From Thaumarchaeota archaeon CSP1-1 (GTDB lineage Archaea; Thermoproteota; Nitrososphaeria; Nitrososphaerales; Nitrosopumilaceae), in contig LDXL01000004.1 of NCBI GenBank assembly GCA_001443365.1, positions 102,870 to 166,869 of the forward strand: a stretch of 64,000 nucleotides of DNA, written 5' to 3'. Positions 1 through 7,618 of the stretch are shown piece after piece. The notes under the pieces were generated by a model that was not told where the DNA came from, did no database searches, and saw only the letters and a program-made list of their open reading frames with translations. The position numbers and the translations under genes were made by a program. Within the stretch, counting starts at the first letter, position 1. Every line of letters begins with the position of its first letter.

Positions 1-471
1 GATGGAGAAATAGTAATCAACATGTTTGGTGGCGTTGGAATGTTTTCAATAATAGCAGCTAAAAGGAAAAAATGTACAGTGTATAACATTGACATTAATC
101 CTATTGCTGCAAAACTATGTGAGAAAAATATAGAATTAAATAAACTTGCTGGGAGAGTTATTTCTATTCATGGTGATGCTGCTCAAATCATTGAAGAGCA
201 ATTAAGTGACCAAGGGGACAGAGTTTTGATGTTATTACCAGAAAGATCAGACGAGTTTCTTAATTCGGCTATATTAGCAACAAAAAGCAATGGAATAATT
301 CACTATTATTCTCATATTCATGCAGATGAAAAATCACAAGCTGCAAAACTTTCTGAAAAACACTATCTAGATATCACACCAATAAAATCAAAGATCCTTA
401 ATTCTAAAATCGTAAGAGCTGTGGGTCCTAGATATTATCAAACCGTAGTTGATGTAAGAATTACAAAATAG
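1..471 (+). CDS. trm5: tRNA (guanine-N1)-methyltransferase, Trm5 family (5' end outside window)
   Basis: The reading frame is open from base 1, so the gene starts before the window and only about 156 C-terminal residues are seen. The SAM-binding motif of class I methyltransferases is at the very start (INMFGGVGMFSI), followed by the acidic motif NIDINPIA and a catalytic-loop-like segment (LLPERSDEFL). This order matches the C-terminal catalytic domain of archaeal Trm5, which makes m1G37 (and wyosine precursors) in tRNA. The Trm5 N-P-P-Y type motif is only loosely recognisable as LLPER, so the exact subfamily (Trm5a/b or a related RNA methyltransferase) is uncertain. It converges with the small membrane protein gene 6 nt downstream. 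Confidence 0.75.
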   Translation, partial: DGEIVINMFGGVGMFSIIAAKRKKCTVYNIDINPIAAKLCEKNIELNKLAGRVISIHGDAAQIIEEQLSDQGDRVLMLLPERSDEFLNSAILATKSNGIIHYYSHIHADEKSQAAKLSEKHYLDITPIKSKILNSKIVRAVGPRYYQTVVDVRITK

Positions 472-477
472 ATATCA

Positions 478-699
478 CTATTCATCATCTGATGTAATTG
501 AAGATGGAGATGAGTTTGTAGTTGCCATAGTATAGCCAATCCAAGAAATTACTCCAAGAACTCCGCCAACGACCATAAGCATAGATAACTGCAGAACTAT
601 GGGGCTCCACTCAGATAACATGAGAAGATAAGCATATACAAAAAAACCAACTATACACAAAATAAAGATGGCAATACCAGTAGAGCGGCGTTTTGACAT
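478..699 (-). CDS. small two-TM membrane protein, unknown function
   Basis: A 73-residue protein with a basic N-terminus (MSKRRSTG), two hydrophobic segments at about residues 8-28 and 36-57, and a Ser/Asp-rich C-terminal tail (SSPSSITSDDE). This predicts a two-helix inner-membrane protein with both ends on the same side. I do not recognise a family. Codon usage and AT content resemble its neighbours. It lies between convergent Trm5 and an N-acetyltransferase on the same strand, so it may be cotranscribed with the latter (36-nt gap). Confidence 0.6.
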   Translation of the reverse strand: MSKRRSTGIAIFILCIVGFFVYAYLLMLSEWSPIVLQLSMLMVVGGVLGVISWIGYTMATTNSSPSSITSDDE

Positions 700-735
700 T
701 GCGCTACAAGTTTGGCCTGACTTATTTATTTGAAT

Positions 736-1275
736 CTAGTACTGAAACTCAGTTGCCATCAAAAAGGCATCTTCACCATCACGATAATACGTCTTTAGTC
801 TCTGTTTTATGATAAAGCCAAGTTTTTCGTATAATCTGACCCCTTCAGTGTTACTACAACGAACTTCGAGGTATAGCTCATCACATTTTTTGATTTGAAC
901 ACCATTTATTGCCTCTTCTACAAGAGCTTTACCAATTCCTTTTTTGCGATGCTCATCAAGTACAGCAACAGATACTACATGTCCTTTTTTTACAAATCCT
1001 AATTTCTTGAAATTTGAGAATCCATATTCTGTTTTACACATAATATAACCAATTGCCCTTCCTTCAATTTCTGCAACAAGAAATGCCTCAGGTAATTCTG
1101 ATAGTAGACTTTCATAGAAATAGTCTGAATAATGTTCTGGAAGGGTTTTCATATTAATTTCCATAACTGGAATTAGATCAGCTGGATCACATCTCCTAAT
1201 GGAACAATCTCCTATCTGCTTAAGGATTACTTGCAATACTAGTGGTAATAGATTCAAATATTTAATTTTGAGCAT
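736..1275 (-). CDS. rimI: GNAT N-acetyltransferase, RimI/Ard1 type
   Basis: A GNAT fold protein. It has the N-terminal strand-helix SIRRCDPADL, the central VSVAVLDEHRKKGIGKAL segment with the acetyl-CoA pyrophosphate loop (R-x-x-G-x-G/A), and the C-terminal NTEGVRLYEKLGF motif typical of RimI/archaeal Ard1 enzymes. These acetylate protein N-termini, including in archaea those of ribosomal proteins and Alba. Length 179 residues; about 20 N-terminal residues before SIRRC are not part of the family core, so an internal start (a TTG near residue 15) is possible. The ATG at 1275 has an AT-rich TATA-like element (AAAATATA) about 20 nt upstream. Confidence 0.85.
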   Translation of the reverse strand: MLKIKYLNLLPLVLQVILKQIGDCSIRRCDPADLIPVMEINMKTLPEHYSDYFYESLLSELPEAFLVAEIEGRAIGYIMCKTEYGFSNFKKLGFVKKGHVVSVAVLDEHRKKGIGKALVEEAINGVQIKKCDELYLEVRCSNTEGVRLYEKLGFIIKQRLKTYYRDGEDAFLMATEFQY

Positions 1276-1336
1276 TTTTGGAATTAGTATATTTTAACCG
1301 CAAAAGCATTAATGGACTATCTCTCGAGGTTAAAGA

Positions 1337-2425
1337 ATGAGTGAGCCAACACAGGAAGAAGTTATTTCAATAGTTTCTTCACAGTTTGAGGTCACCAACG
1401 TAGATCTTACTTTGGATACTTTGAAATTCAGAATAGAAGACAGAGAGTTCAAATCCAAATTTGTGGAATTAGCCCAAAAATTAGAGGCAAGAGATCTAAT
1501 CTGCAGAATGCAAAAATCATCTGATGGTATGTATATTCTAGTAAATAGATTTCCTCCACGAAAACAACGAAAATGGTTATCAAGTTCATGGACACCTAGA
1601 ATTCTTTTTGCAATAGTTATTGGTTTTGTAATGATTGATGGATATTACCGAACAATTGGTGCAAATACTGTAATCAACATTGGAGATCCTTTCGATATAG
1701 CTGTAATTTACACAATTTCATTGTTAGGGATTTTGGGAATCCATGAGTCAGGTCATTTAATTGCAGCTAGATTACACAAGCTAAAAACATCGTGGCCATA
1801 TTTTATTCCAGGAATACCTATCTATGGAATTCCCACATTTGGAGCTGTAATAACATCAAGAGGATTAACGGTTAACCGACATATTCTTTATGATGTTGCA
1901 ATTGCAGGACCTATTGCAGGCTTGGCCATTGCAATTATTGTCTCAATGTATGGTGCATACACAGCACCAGTAATTACTAACGATCTTGCAGATGATTTGT
2001 TTTCAAGATCTGAATTAATTGAAATGAATGAGCCCATACTGATGAAAGCATCCCTTGCAATCTTTGGAAAAGGTGGAAATGGAGAAGAAGTGATAATGAC
2101 TCCTGTCTTGTTTGCCGCATGGCTTGGATTTTTAATTACATTTTTGAATTTGCTACCTGCATGGCAGCTTGATGGAGGACATATGGCTCGTGCACTTTTT
2201 GGAGCAAAAGTGCATAGAATTGGAACTTATGCAAGTATTGGAGTTCTTTTTGTGTTAGGATATTTCATTATGGCGATGTTTATCTTGCTTCTCAGTTCTC
2301 GAAATGCTAGTGCAATGCCACTTGATGACATCTCACCAGTTCCTAAAAATCGAAAAATTTTATACGCGGTAGTAGTTGTTCTTGCAATATTATGCGCACC
2401 TCTTCCTTCCACTATACTACCTTAA
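1337..2425 (+). CDS. site-2 protease family (M50) membrane metalloprotease
   Basis: Intramembrane zinc metalloprotease of the S2P/M50 family. The zinc-binding motif HESGH is at residues 136-140 inside a hydrophobic segment. The second signature NLLPAWQLDGGH is at about 271-282, and its Asp is the third zinc ligand. About 80 soluble N-terminal residues precede the first membrane helix (88-102), resembling the N-terminal domain of archaeal and cyanobacterial/plant EGY-like S2P proteins. At least six hydrophobic helices are visible. S2P enzymes cleave membrane-anchored regulators; the substrate here is unknown. It overlaps the 3' end of the convergent LarA-like gene by 9 bp. Confidence 0.9.
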   Translation: MSEPTQEEVISIVSSQFEVTNVDLTLDTLKFRIEDREFKSKFVELAQKLEARDLICRMQKSSDGMYILVNRFPPRKQRKWLSSSWTPRILFAIVIGFVMIDGYYRTIGANTVINIGDPFDIAVIYTISLLGILGIHESGHLIAARLHKLKTSWPYFIPGIPIYGIPTFGAVITSRGLTVNRHILYDVAIAGPIAGLAIAIIVSMYGAYTAPVITNDLADDLFSRSELIEMNEPILMKASLAIFGKGGNGEEVIMTPVLFAAWLGFLITFLNLLPAWQLDGGHMARALFGAKVHRIGTYASIGVLFVLGYFIMAMFILLLSSRNASAMPLDDISPVPKNRKILYAVVVVLAILCAPLPSTILP

Positions 2426-3499
2426 GAGAATTCGAGCACCATCAGAAACTACTGCAACTTTTTGTTTGATTCCTTGCACTTTTAGAATATGATCCATTGC
2501 TCGTTTAATTCCTCCAAAAGAAATTATGTTCAATTTTTTTGTATAATATTCAGGTAAAACTGAAACTAATCCTACCTGAAATCTTTTTTGGATTTCTGTT
2601 AAGAACAAAAGGTCTTCCATTCCATTGACATATTTTGCAGGTTTTTTGAGTCGGTCTATACTCATTCTACCTTCAATGAATTGTTGAATTGCTTCAGAAC
2701 CAATTCCATTTTTACATTCTGAAAGAAGTATTGCTAGTCCATTATCTTTAATGGCAGTATTACAGTTCCAGAGAGATGCTAAAGATTTACTAAAATTATC
2801 ATTGCTTGCATCTTTTCCAGTACTAATCATCATGGTTCGATGTTTTTCTACCTGTTTAGTAGCTGATTCACCAAAGGATTTTGAGATTGATATTGTTGAT
2901 GAAGGATGTCCTATAGACAAATCAACTAATCCATTTTGATTTGCCACAATCTCAATTGCCATAATTTCAAAAGAGTCCGTAAATTTTTTAGCTGTTTGAA
3001 TATTATCTATTACTTCACCTGGTGCAGGAAGGTCACCTTTTCGTTGTTCGTATGCTGAGAGCATTTGCTCATTTCCAAATTTTTTAATCAATCTTGTAGC
3101 TATAGTTTCAAATCCAAATAATCCATCAAACTCCATCTCTCCAACAAAAACAAGATTAGAATTTGAGAGGTCATCGTTACCAAACTCAGATATCGAGCTT
3201 CCCTCAGGCAGGTATGACTTAACATAATTCAGTATTGGTCTATCTGCTAAAATTCGTGGTATTGGGGCTGATTTTTGTTCACATTTTTCAAAAAGGGCTA
3301 AAATGGTTTTTTGAATAGATTCTGAGCTATTTAGAACTACAAGTTCCATTGGTTTGGTAATATCAAGCGTGTCAAGTTTTTCTCCAAGTTCAGAATCATT
3401 GAGTGCTTTACCTTGAGAATCTAGTTGTTGGTCGAGGTTTTCTGCTCTAATGTCTAGTACGATGTTAGTTTTACCATAATTTAACCAGATTTCAGGCAT
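2417..3499 (-). CDS. LarA (lactate racemase)-like domain protein
   Basis: A 360-residue protein whose C-terminal half resembles the LarA/DUF2088 family: a stretch around EIVANQNGLVDLSIGHPSST, then RTMMISTGKDASNDNFSKSL, then AILLSECKNGIGSEAIQQF. These match the LarA pattern of a second Rossmann-like domain ending in a glycine-rich acidic loop. The N-terminal half is shorter and divergent, and I do not see the His-x-x-x-His-type nickel-pincer ligands of true lactate racemases. It is therefore probably a related enzyme or regulator rather than a racemase. It diverges from pyrE: the annotated starts are two bases apart, so the promoters overlap coding sequence. Confidence 0.5.
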   Translation of the reverse strand: MPEIWLNYGKTNIVLDIRAENLDQQLDSQGKALNDSELGEKLDTLDITKPMELVVLNSSESIQKTILALFEKCEQKSAPIPRILADRPILNYVKSYLPEGSSISEFGNDDLSNSNLVFVGEMEFDGLFGFETIATRLIKKFGNEQMLSAYEQRKGDLPAPGEVIDNIQTAKKFTDSFEIMAIEIVANQNGLVDLSIGHPSSTISISKSFGESATKQVEKHRTMMISTGKDASNDNFSKSLASLWNCNTAIKDNGLAILLSECKNGIGSEAIQQFIEGRMSIDRLKKPAKYVNGMEDLLFLTEIQKRFQVGLVSVLPEYYTKKLNIISFGGIKRAMDHILKVQGIKQKVAVVSDGARILLR

Positions 3500-3549
3500 A
3501 AATGAACAAAAACATAAACCAAAATAAATCCAGTTTAGTTAATTTTAGT

Positions 3550-4158
3550 ATGGAATTTGTAAAAGAGTTTGCAACCTTTTTACATCAAAATGGGGCACTA
3601 AAGTTTGGAGACTTTACACTATCAAGTGGAAAAAGCAGCTCATACTATATTGATTTAAGGTTAGTTTCAAGTTTTCCACATCAATTTCGTAAAATGGTAA
3701 AAAATCTCCAAGATTTAATTTCAGAAGAAATAGGATTTGATAATTTTGATTCCTTAGCATCGGTACCAACTGGTGGATTGGTAATAGCTTCTGCTTTAGC
3801 AATGGAAACTGTAAAACCACTAATTTACGTTAGAACTAAACCAAAGGAATATGGTACCACAAAATCAATTGAAGGTAAGATACACCAAGGAATGAAGGTC
3901 TTAATGATAGATGATGTGGCAACTACAGGTGGTTCTATGGTAAATAGCATCAAGATACTAAAAGAAGCTGGAACTGTAGTAACAGATGCCTATGTTATTC
4001 TTAACAGATTAGAAGGTGCAGAAAAGATCTTAGATTCAGAAGGAGTAAAGATGCATCAATTAACTGACATAATAGAAATAACAGAGTCATTACACGAAGC
4101 AAGTTTGGTAAGTAGTGAGATTTTAGAGAAAATCCAAATGCAAGTGAACCAAAATTAA
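3550..4158 (+). CDS. pyrE: orotate phosphoribosyltransferase
   Basis: De novo pyrimidine synthesis: transfers orotate to PRPP to give OMP. The PRPP-binding motif VLMIDDVATTGGSM and the upstream SVPTGGLVIASALA and VRTKPKEYGT segments are diagnostic. The frame is open from an ATG at 3502, which would add 16 Asn/Lys-rich residues that are not family-like. I prefer the ATG at 3550 (MEFVKEFATFLHQNG), giving 202 residues, the usual length, with an AT-rich TATA-like element (AAATAAATCC) about 25 nt upstream. A plain enzyme with its catalytic residues present. Confidence 0.92.
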   Translation: MEFVKEFATFLHQNGALKFGDFTLSSGKSSSYYIDLRLVSSFPHQFRKMVKNLQDLISEEIGFDNFDSLASVPTGGLVIASALAMETVKPLIYVRTKPKEYGTTKSIEGKIHQGMKVLMIDDVATTGGSMVNSIKILKEAGTVVTDAYVILNRLEGAEKILDSEGVKMHQLTDIIEITESLHEASLVSSEILEKIQMQVNQN

Positions 4159-4311
4159 AAAAAATTTAAAAAACTTGGCAGCTCAGACAAATGCCTTCAC
4201 ATCATTTTTCAGATATAACTCTGATTCTTCATTGCGGCCATAGTACATAGATTGGTGACTTATTTTAAAACTAAGGTAAATTCCTCCCTGAAAACCGATT
4301 TTTGGGAAGAG

Positions 4312-4385
4312 TGGGCCCGAAGGGCTTCGATCCCTTGGCTCACCGGTTATGAGCCGGTTACTCTACCAAGCTGAGTTACGGGCCC
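4312..4385 (-). tRNA. tRNA-Met(CAT), probably elongator
   Basis: Cloverleaf on the minus strand: acceptor GGGCCCG paired with CGGGCCC and A73; D stem ACTC/GAGT; anticodon stem ACCGG/CCGGT with loop CTCATAA (anticodon CAT); T stem AAGGG/CCCTT. It lacks the three G-C pairs in the anticodon stem that mark archaeal initiator tRNA, so elongator Met is more likely; a CAT-anticodon tRNA-Ile2 cannot be excluded. The T loop reads ATCGAAG, with A instead of T at position 54. No encoded CCA. Confidence 0.93.
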
Positions 4386-4427
4386 CACGCAAAAAAGGTT
4401 CTATCCTCAGTATAAAATGTTATAGAG

Positions 4428-5063
4428 TTAACAGTAAGATTCGTAACAACTATCAAGTAACAGATTTTGTGCAGAAATTGATTTTTCTGCTATTTGGATC
4501 AAATCTTCATTTTTAGATGAAGATTGTTCAAGAGCTTTTCTCCAAGCTGCTGCATGTCTGATATCAGCTTCTGTGTGTAACTTAAAGTACTCTGTGGCCT
4601 CTTCGCTAGAAATACCATAGAATTCTGCTAATCCTTCAAGTTTTATTTGACTTATTTTTGGAATCTCCTTTTCAAATGCATACATTGCACATGAACCCTC
4701 TTCAAATGAATCCATCAATGATGAAAGTTGAGATATAGCTTTTCTGGTCTTTGGAAGGCCTTGGTATTGCTCTAATTCCTTTTGATCAACACCTAATGCT
4801 TCTGCAAATCTCATCCATGGTTTAATGTGTTCTACTTCTTCTTCTTGGTTTGATGTGAGCTCACTTCTCAGAGAGTCAGGTGCTTGTTTAATTATAGGGG
4901 TCATAAATGATGGTACAGATTTTACAAGTTGGAAATACTCTTTTGAATATCCTGTAAGAGAATCCAATGAAAGCTTTCCATCTGACCACATTTGGTAAAA
5001 TGGATGTTTAAGTAAACTTCTTTCTTCGATCATTTCATCGATTCTTTTAATCAGAGAATTCAT
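4428..5063 (-). CDS. CADD/PqqC-family heme-oxygenase-fold protein
   Basis: A 211-residue all-helical protein of the TenA/PqqC/CADD superfamily. Landmarks: HPFYQMWSDGKLS near the N-terminus, EEEVEHIKPWMRFAEALG, and the C-terminal metal-ligand helix HTEADIRHAAAWRKAL. This set (Glu, His, His-x-x-x-Asp-x-x-His) fits a di-iron site as in Chlamydia CADD and its homologues, implicated in an alternative route to p-aminobenzoate. PqqC itself has no metal. The frame continues upstream to 5168 through the tRNA-Glu gene, so I use the ATG at 5063 (MNSLIKRIDEMIEER). No PQQ genes are nearby, which argues against a PqqC role. Confidence 0.75.
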   Translation of the reverse strand: MNSLIKRIDEMIEERSLLKHPFYQMWSDGKLSLDSLTGYSKEYFQLVKSVPSFMTPIIKQAPDSLRSELTSNQEEEVEHIKPWMRFAEALGVDQKELEQYQGLPKTRKAISQLSSLMDSFEEGSCAMYAFEKEIPKISQIKLEGLAEFYGISSEEATEYFKLHTEADIRHAAAWRKALEQSSSKNEDLIQIAEKSISAQNLLLDSCYESYC

Positions 5064-5144
5064 GAGTTTAATCGTAGAATGCTGATAAAAAAATCTTTGT
5101 AGTTCCCAAAAGATTTTATGGATAAAATAACCGGATGCAAACGG

Positions 5145-5238
5145 GCTCCTGTGGTGTAGACCGGTCAAGCATACCGCCCTTTCAAGGCGGTGATCCCGGG
5201 TTCAAAATCAAAAAATGATGAAAGTCCCGGCGGGAGCA
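5145..5238 (+). tRNA. tRNA-Glu(TTC) with an 18-nt intron in the T loop
   Basis: Acceptor GCTCCTG pairs with CGGGAGC (5231-5237), A73 at 5238, and CCA follows in the genome (5239-5241). Anticodon stem CCGCC/GGCGG with loop CTTTCAA gives anticodon TTC. The T stem CCGGG/CCCGG is interrupted: after TTCAAA (5201-5206) come 18 extra bases (5207-5224) before T5225. The region folds as a canonical bulge-helix-bulge: outer helix CCGGG/CCCGG, 4-bp core TTCA/TGAA (5201-5204 with 5219-5222), 3-nt bulges AAA (5205-5207) and AGT (5223-5225), and inner TCA/TGA hairpin with an A5 loop. Cutting after the second base of each bulge restores a normal TTCAAAT loop, placing the intron between positions 59 and 60. 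Confidence 0.93.
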
Positions 5239-5284
5239 CCAACTTTTAATATGCTATCAAAAGTAGGTCTGGCAAGGGCTGTTT

Positions 5285-6151
5285 TTGAGTAGAAAAAACA
5301 TCGAAGTCAATCCTCTTTTAGGAATCTACGGTAATTATATTAAAAAAATTGATTCTTCATTGAAATCCGAACTCGAATTATACTCTGAATCTGAGTTTAT
5401 TGAACCCTTGAAATATGCAATGGAAAGCGGGAAAAGGATAAGGCCATTAATTTTAATTCTATCTGCTGAAAGCATTGGAAAAGCAGATGATAATGCATAT
5501 GTTGCATCCTGTGCTGTTGAATTTTTACATACAGAATCAGTCATTCATGACGATATTATCGATAATGAAACTATGAGAAGACAGAAAGACCCATTCCACA
5601 TCAAATATGGTTATAATGCAAGTATACTAACAGGAGATTTTGTTTTAGGGTTAATTCTCAATATTTCCTCTAGACTTGACAACCCAAGAATTACAAAAGA
5701 TCTAGCCACTACAGCAATGCTCATGAGCGAAGGAGAAATCATAGAAGGGCGTTTAGAAGAAAGTGAAGATGCTACTTTTGATGATTATCTCAAAGTAATT
5801 GAATACAAAACTGCCACTGCTTTTGAAACAGCAGCAAGACTGGGAGCAATTTTGGGTGGTGGTTCAGAAGAAGAAATTGAAGCATTATCAGAGTATGGAA
5901 AAAATATTGGTATTGCCTATCAAATTCAAGACGATCTTAATGATTGGAAAAATGAGGACAAGCTATTCAATCTTTTAATTAAGAAAAGTTCTGATCCTCG
6001 TGACGTCTTTAATAAAATGGAGGATTTGCTAAAAAGTTATTCTGAAAAGGCTAAGATTGGTTTAAGAAAAATTCATGAAGGTGACGCAAAATCACATTTA
6101 GAAAACTTGATTAAATTTACTATGTTTAAGGCGAAAGTGCCGCCAAGTTAG
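5285..6151 (+). CDS. polyprenyl (geranylgeranyl-type) diphosphate synthase
   Basis: Trans-isoprenyl diphosphate synthase for the ether-lipid isoprenoid chains. The first Asp-rich motif DDIID is at residues 89-93 and the second motif QIQDDLND is near residue 218. The GKRIRP substrate-binding motif is at 49-54. At 288 residues it is slightly shorter than typical GGPP synthases (about 320), mostly by a compact C-terminus. Product length cannot be read safely from the sequence. It starts with TTG (5285), 44 nt after the encoded CCA of tRNA-Glu, and its end overlaps the convergent nuoN end by 26 bp. Confidence 0.88.
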   Translation: MSRKNIEVNPLLGIYGNYIKKIDSSLKSELELYSESEFIEPLKYAMESGKRIRPLILILSAESIGKADDNAYVASCAVEFLHTESVIHDDIIDNETMRRQKDPFHIKYGYNASILTGDFVLGLILNISSRLDNPRITKDLATTAMLMSEGEIIEGRLEESEDATFDDYLKVIEYKTATAFETAARLGAILGGGSEEEIEALSEYGKNIGIAYQIQDDLNDWKNEDKLFNLLIKKSSDPRDVFNKMEDLLKSYSEKAKIGLRKIHEGDAKSHLENLIKFTMFKAKVPPS

Positions 6152-7607
6152 GAACTGCTGTTTCAGTAAATTGAATTATTGGATCTGGGTAAACACCTAT
6201 TGCGACTATGAATATTATTGAGAAAATCATAACTGCGATTATGGATTTTGGTTCCTTGACTCTTTTTTCGTTTTCTCCTTCAAAGTACATCTTTCGTATT
6301 ATCCAACCATAGTAAGCTAGTGACAGAGCACTGTTAAGAACACCGGCTATTGCAAGCCACGGAGCCCATGCTGCTATTGGTCCTGCATCAATTGCTCCAC
6401 CAAATAACATAAGTTTACTCCAAAATCCACTTAATGGTGGAACACCAGCAAGTGCAAGAAGTGAAATTACTAGTCCTAAAGAGGTAATTGGCATTTTTCT
6501 TGCCAGGCCTTTTAGCTTATCGATATTAGTAACTGCAAGAGTAGTAACAATTCCTGCAACGGCAATGAATGCTGCTCCTTTCATTACTGCATGATTAAGG
6601 ATGTGGAATAAGGAACCTTGAATTCCTATTGCTGAGAACGGTGCAATGGATAGACCGATTAGTATGTAACCTGCATGTCCTATGCTAGAATAAGCAAGCA
6701 TTCTTGCCAAGTTCTTCTGCATTACAGCAGCAATATTTCCTACAGTCATAGTCATTACTGCAATAATGCCAAGTGCAAAGGTCCAGTCAAGGCTAAGAGC
6801 TACTGCACCCATTATAATTATTCGAAGTGCAGCAGCAAACCCTACTTTCTTGGTACCTGCTGCTAAAAGTGCAGCAATAGTTGGCGGAGCTCCTTCATAG
6901 GTATCAGGTAACCACATGTGGAAAGGAACAAGTCCCATCTTGAATCCAAATCCTGCAATAAACATTCCAACTGCCAACAAAGCAAGTGGTGTCATAGTAG
7001 GATCAAGTGTTGAAAATCCTTGAATCACTTCGCCTATGTTAGTTGATCCAGTAATACCGTAAGCGATTGAAATTCCGTAAATTATGATTGCAGATGAAAG
7101 TGCACCAAACAAAAAGTATTTGAGTGCAGCCTCGTTTGATGAAGGATCTTTTTTCATGTAACCTGCTAGGATGTAAGTTGGAATACTCATTAGCTCCCAT
7201 GCTACAAAGAGCATTACCAAATCTGTAGAGTATGCAACGAAGACCATGCCAATGGCAGATAATAAAATTAAGGAAAAGTAAACTGCAGGATGTTTGTGTT
7301 TCCGCATATAATTGAATGACGCAACAGTTGTCATAATTGCAACAATTAACATTGCAATTGCAAACAAACCACCAAATGCATCATCAACTAGAACATCTTC
7401 TGAGAAGATTGCAGATTGTGCAACATTACCAGTTACAAATTGGTAAATAACGTATCCAATAGATGCCAAAAGTGCGCCTAAGGCTATTGCGCCATAAAAT
7501 AATGATGAGCCTCGATCTTTTCTTGAAATGCTAATAAGTGGAATAGCAATTGCCACAGTTCCAAGTATTGCCAGAATTATCAATGGAGTTGAAGAAATCT
7601 CAATCAT
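6126..7607 (-). CDS. nuoN: NADH dehydrogenase-like complex I subunit N
   Basis: Antiporter-like membrane subunit of complex I, 493 residues with about 14 hydrophobic helices. The conserved segment KMGLVPFHMWLPDTYEGAP (helices 7-8 region) and the following TKKVGFAAALRI carry the lysines and histidine of the proton channel. LARMLAYSSIGHAGYILIG is the second family motif. Last gene of the nuoABCDHIJKMLN operon, 11 nt after nuoL. In ammonia-oxidising archaea this complex is thought to run with quinol or ferredoxin rather than NADH, since NuoEFG genes are missing. Confidence 0.93.
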   Translation of the reverse strand: MIEISSTPLIILAILGTVAIAIPLISISRKDRGSSLFYGAIALGALLASIGYVIYQFVTGNVAQSAIFSEDVLVDDAFGGLFAIAMLIVAIMTTVASFNYMRKHKHPAVYFSLILLSAIGMVFVAYSTDLVMLFVAWELMSIPTYILAGYMKKDPSSNEAALKYFLFGALSSAIIIYGISIAYGITGSTNIGEVIQGFSTLDPTMTPLALLAVGMFIAGFGFKMGLVPFHMWLPDTYEGAPPTIAALLAAGTKKVGFAAALRIIIMGAVALSLDWTFALGIIAVMTMTVGNIAAVMQKNLARMLAYSSIGHAGYILIGLSIAPFSAIGIQGSLFHILNHAVMKGAAFIAVAGIVTTLAVTNIDKLKGLARKMPITSLGLVISLLALAGVPPLSGFWSKLMLFGGAIDAGPIAAWAPWLAIAGVLNSALSLAYYGWIIRKMYFEGENEKRVKEPKSIIAVMIFSIIFIVAIGVYPDPIIQFTETAVPNLAALSP

Positions 7608-7618
7608 CTACAAATCAC

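Noticed and set aside
5064..5168. N-terminal extension of the CADD-like protein
   Set aside because: It runs into the tRNA-Glu gene; the ATG at 5063 gives the family start.
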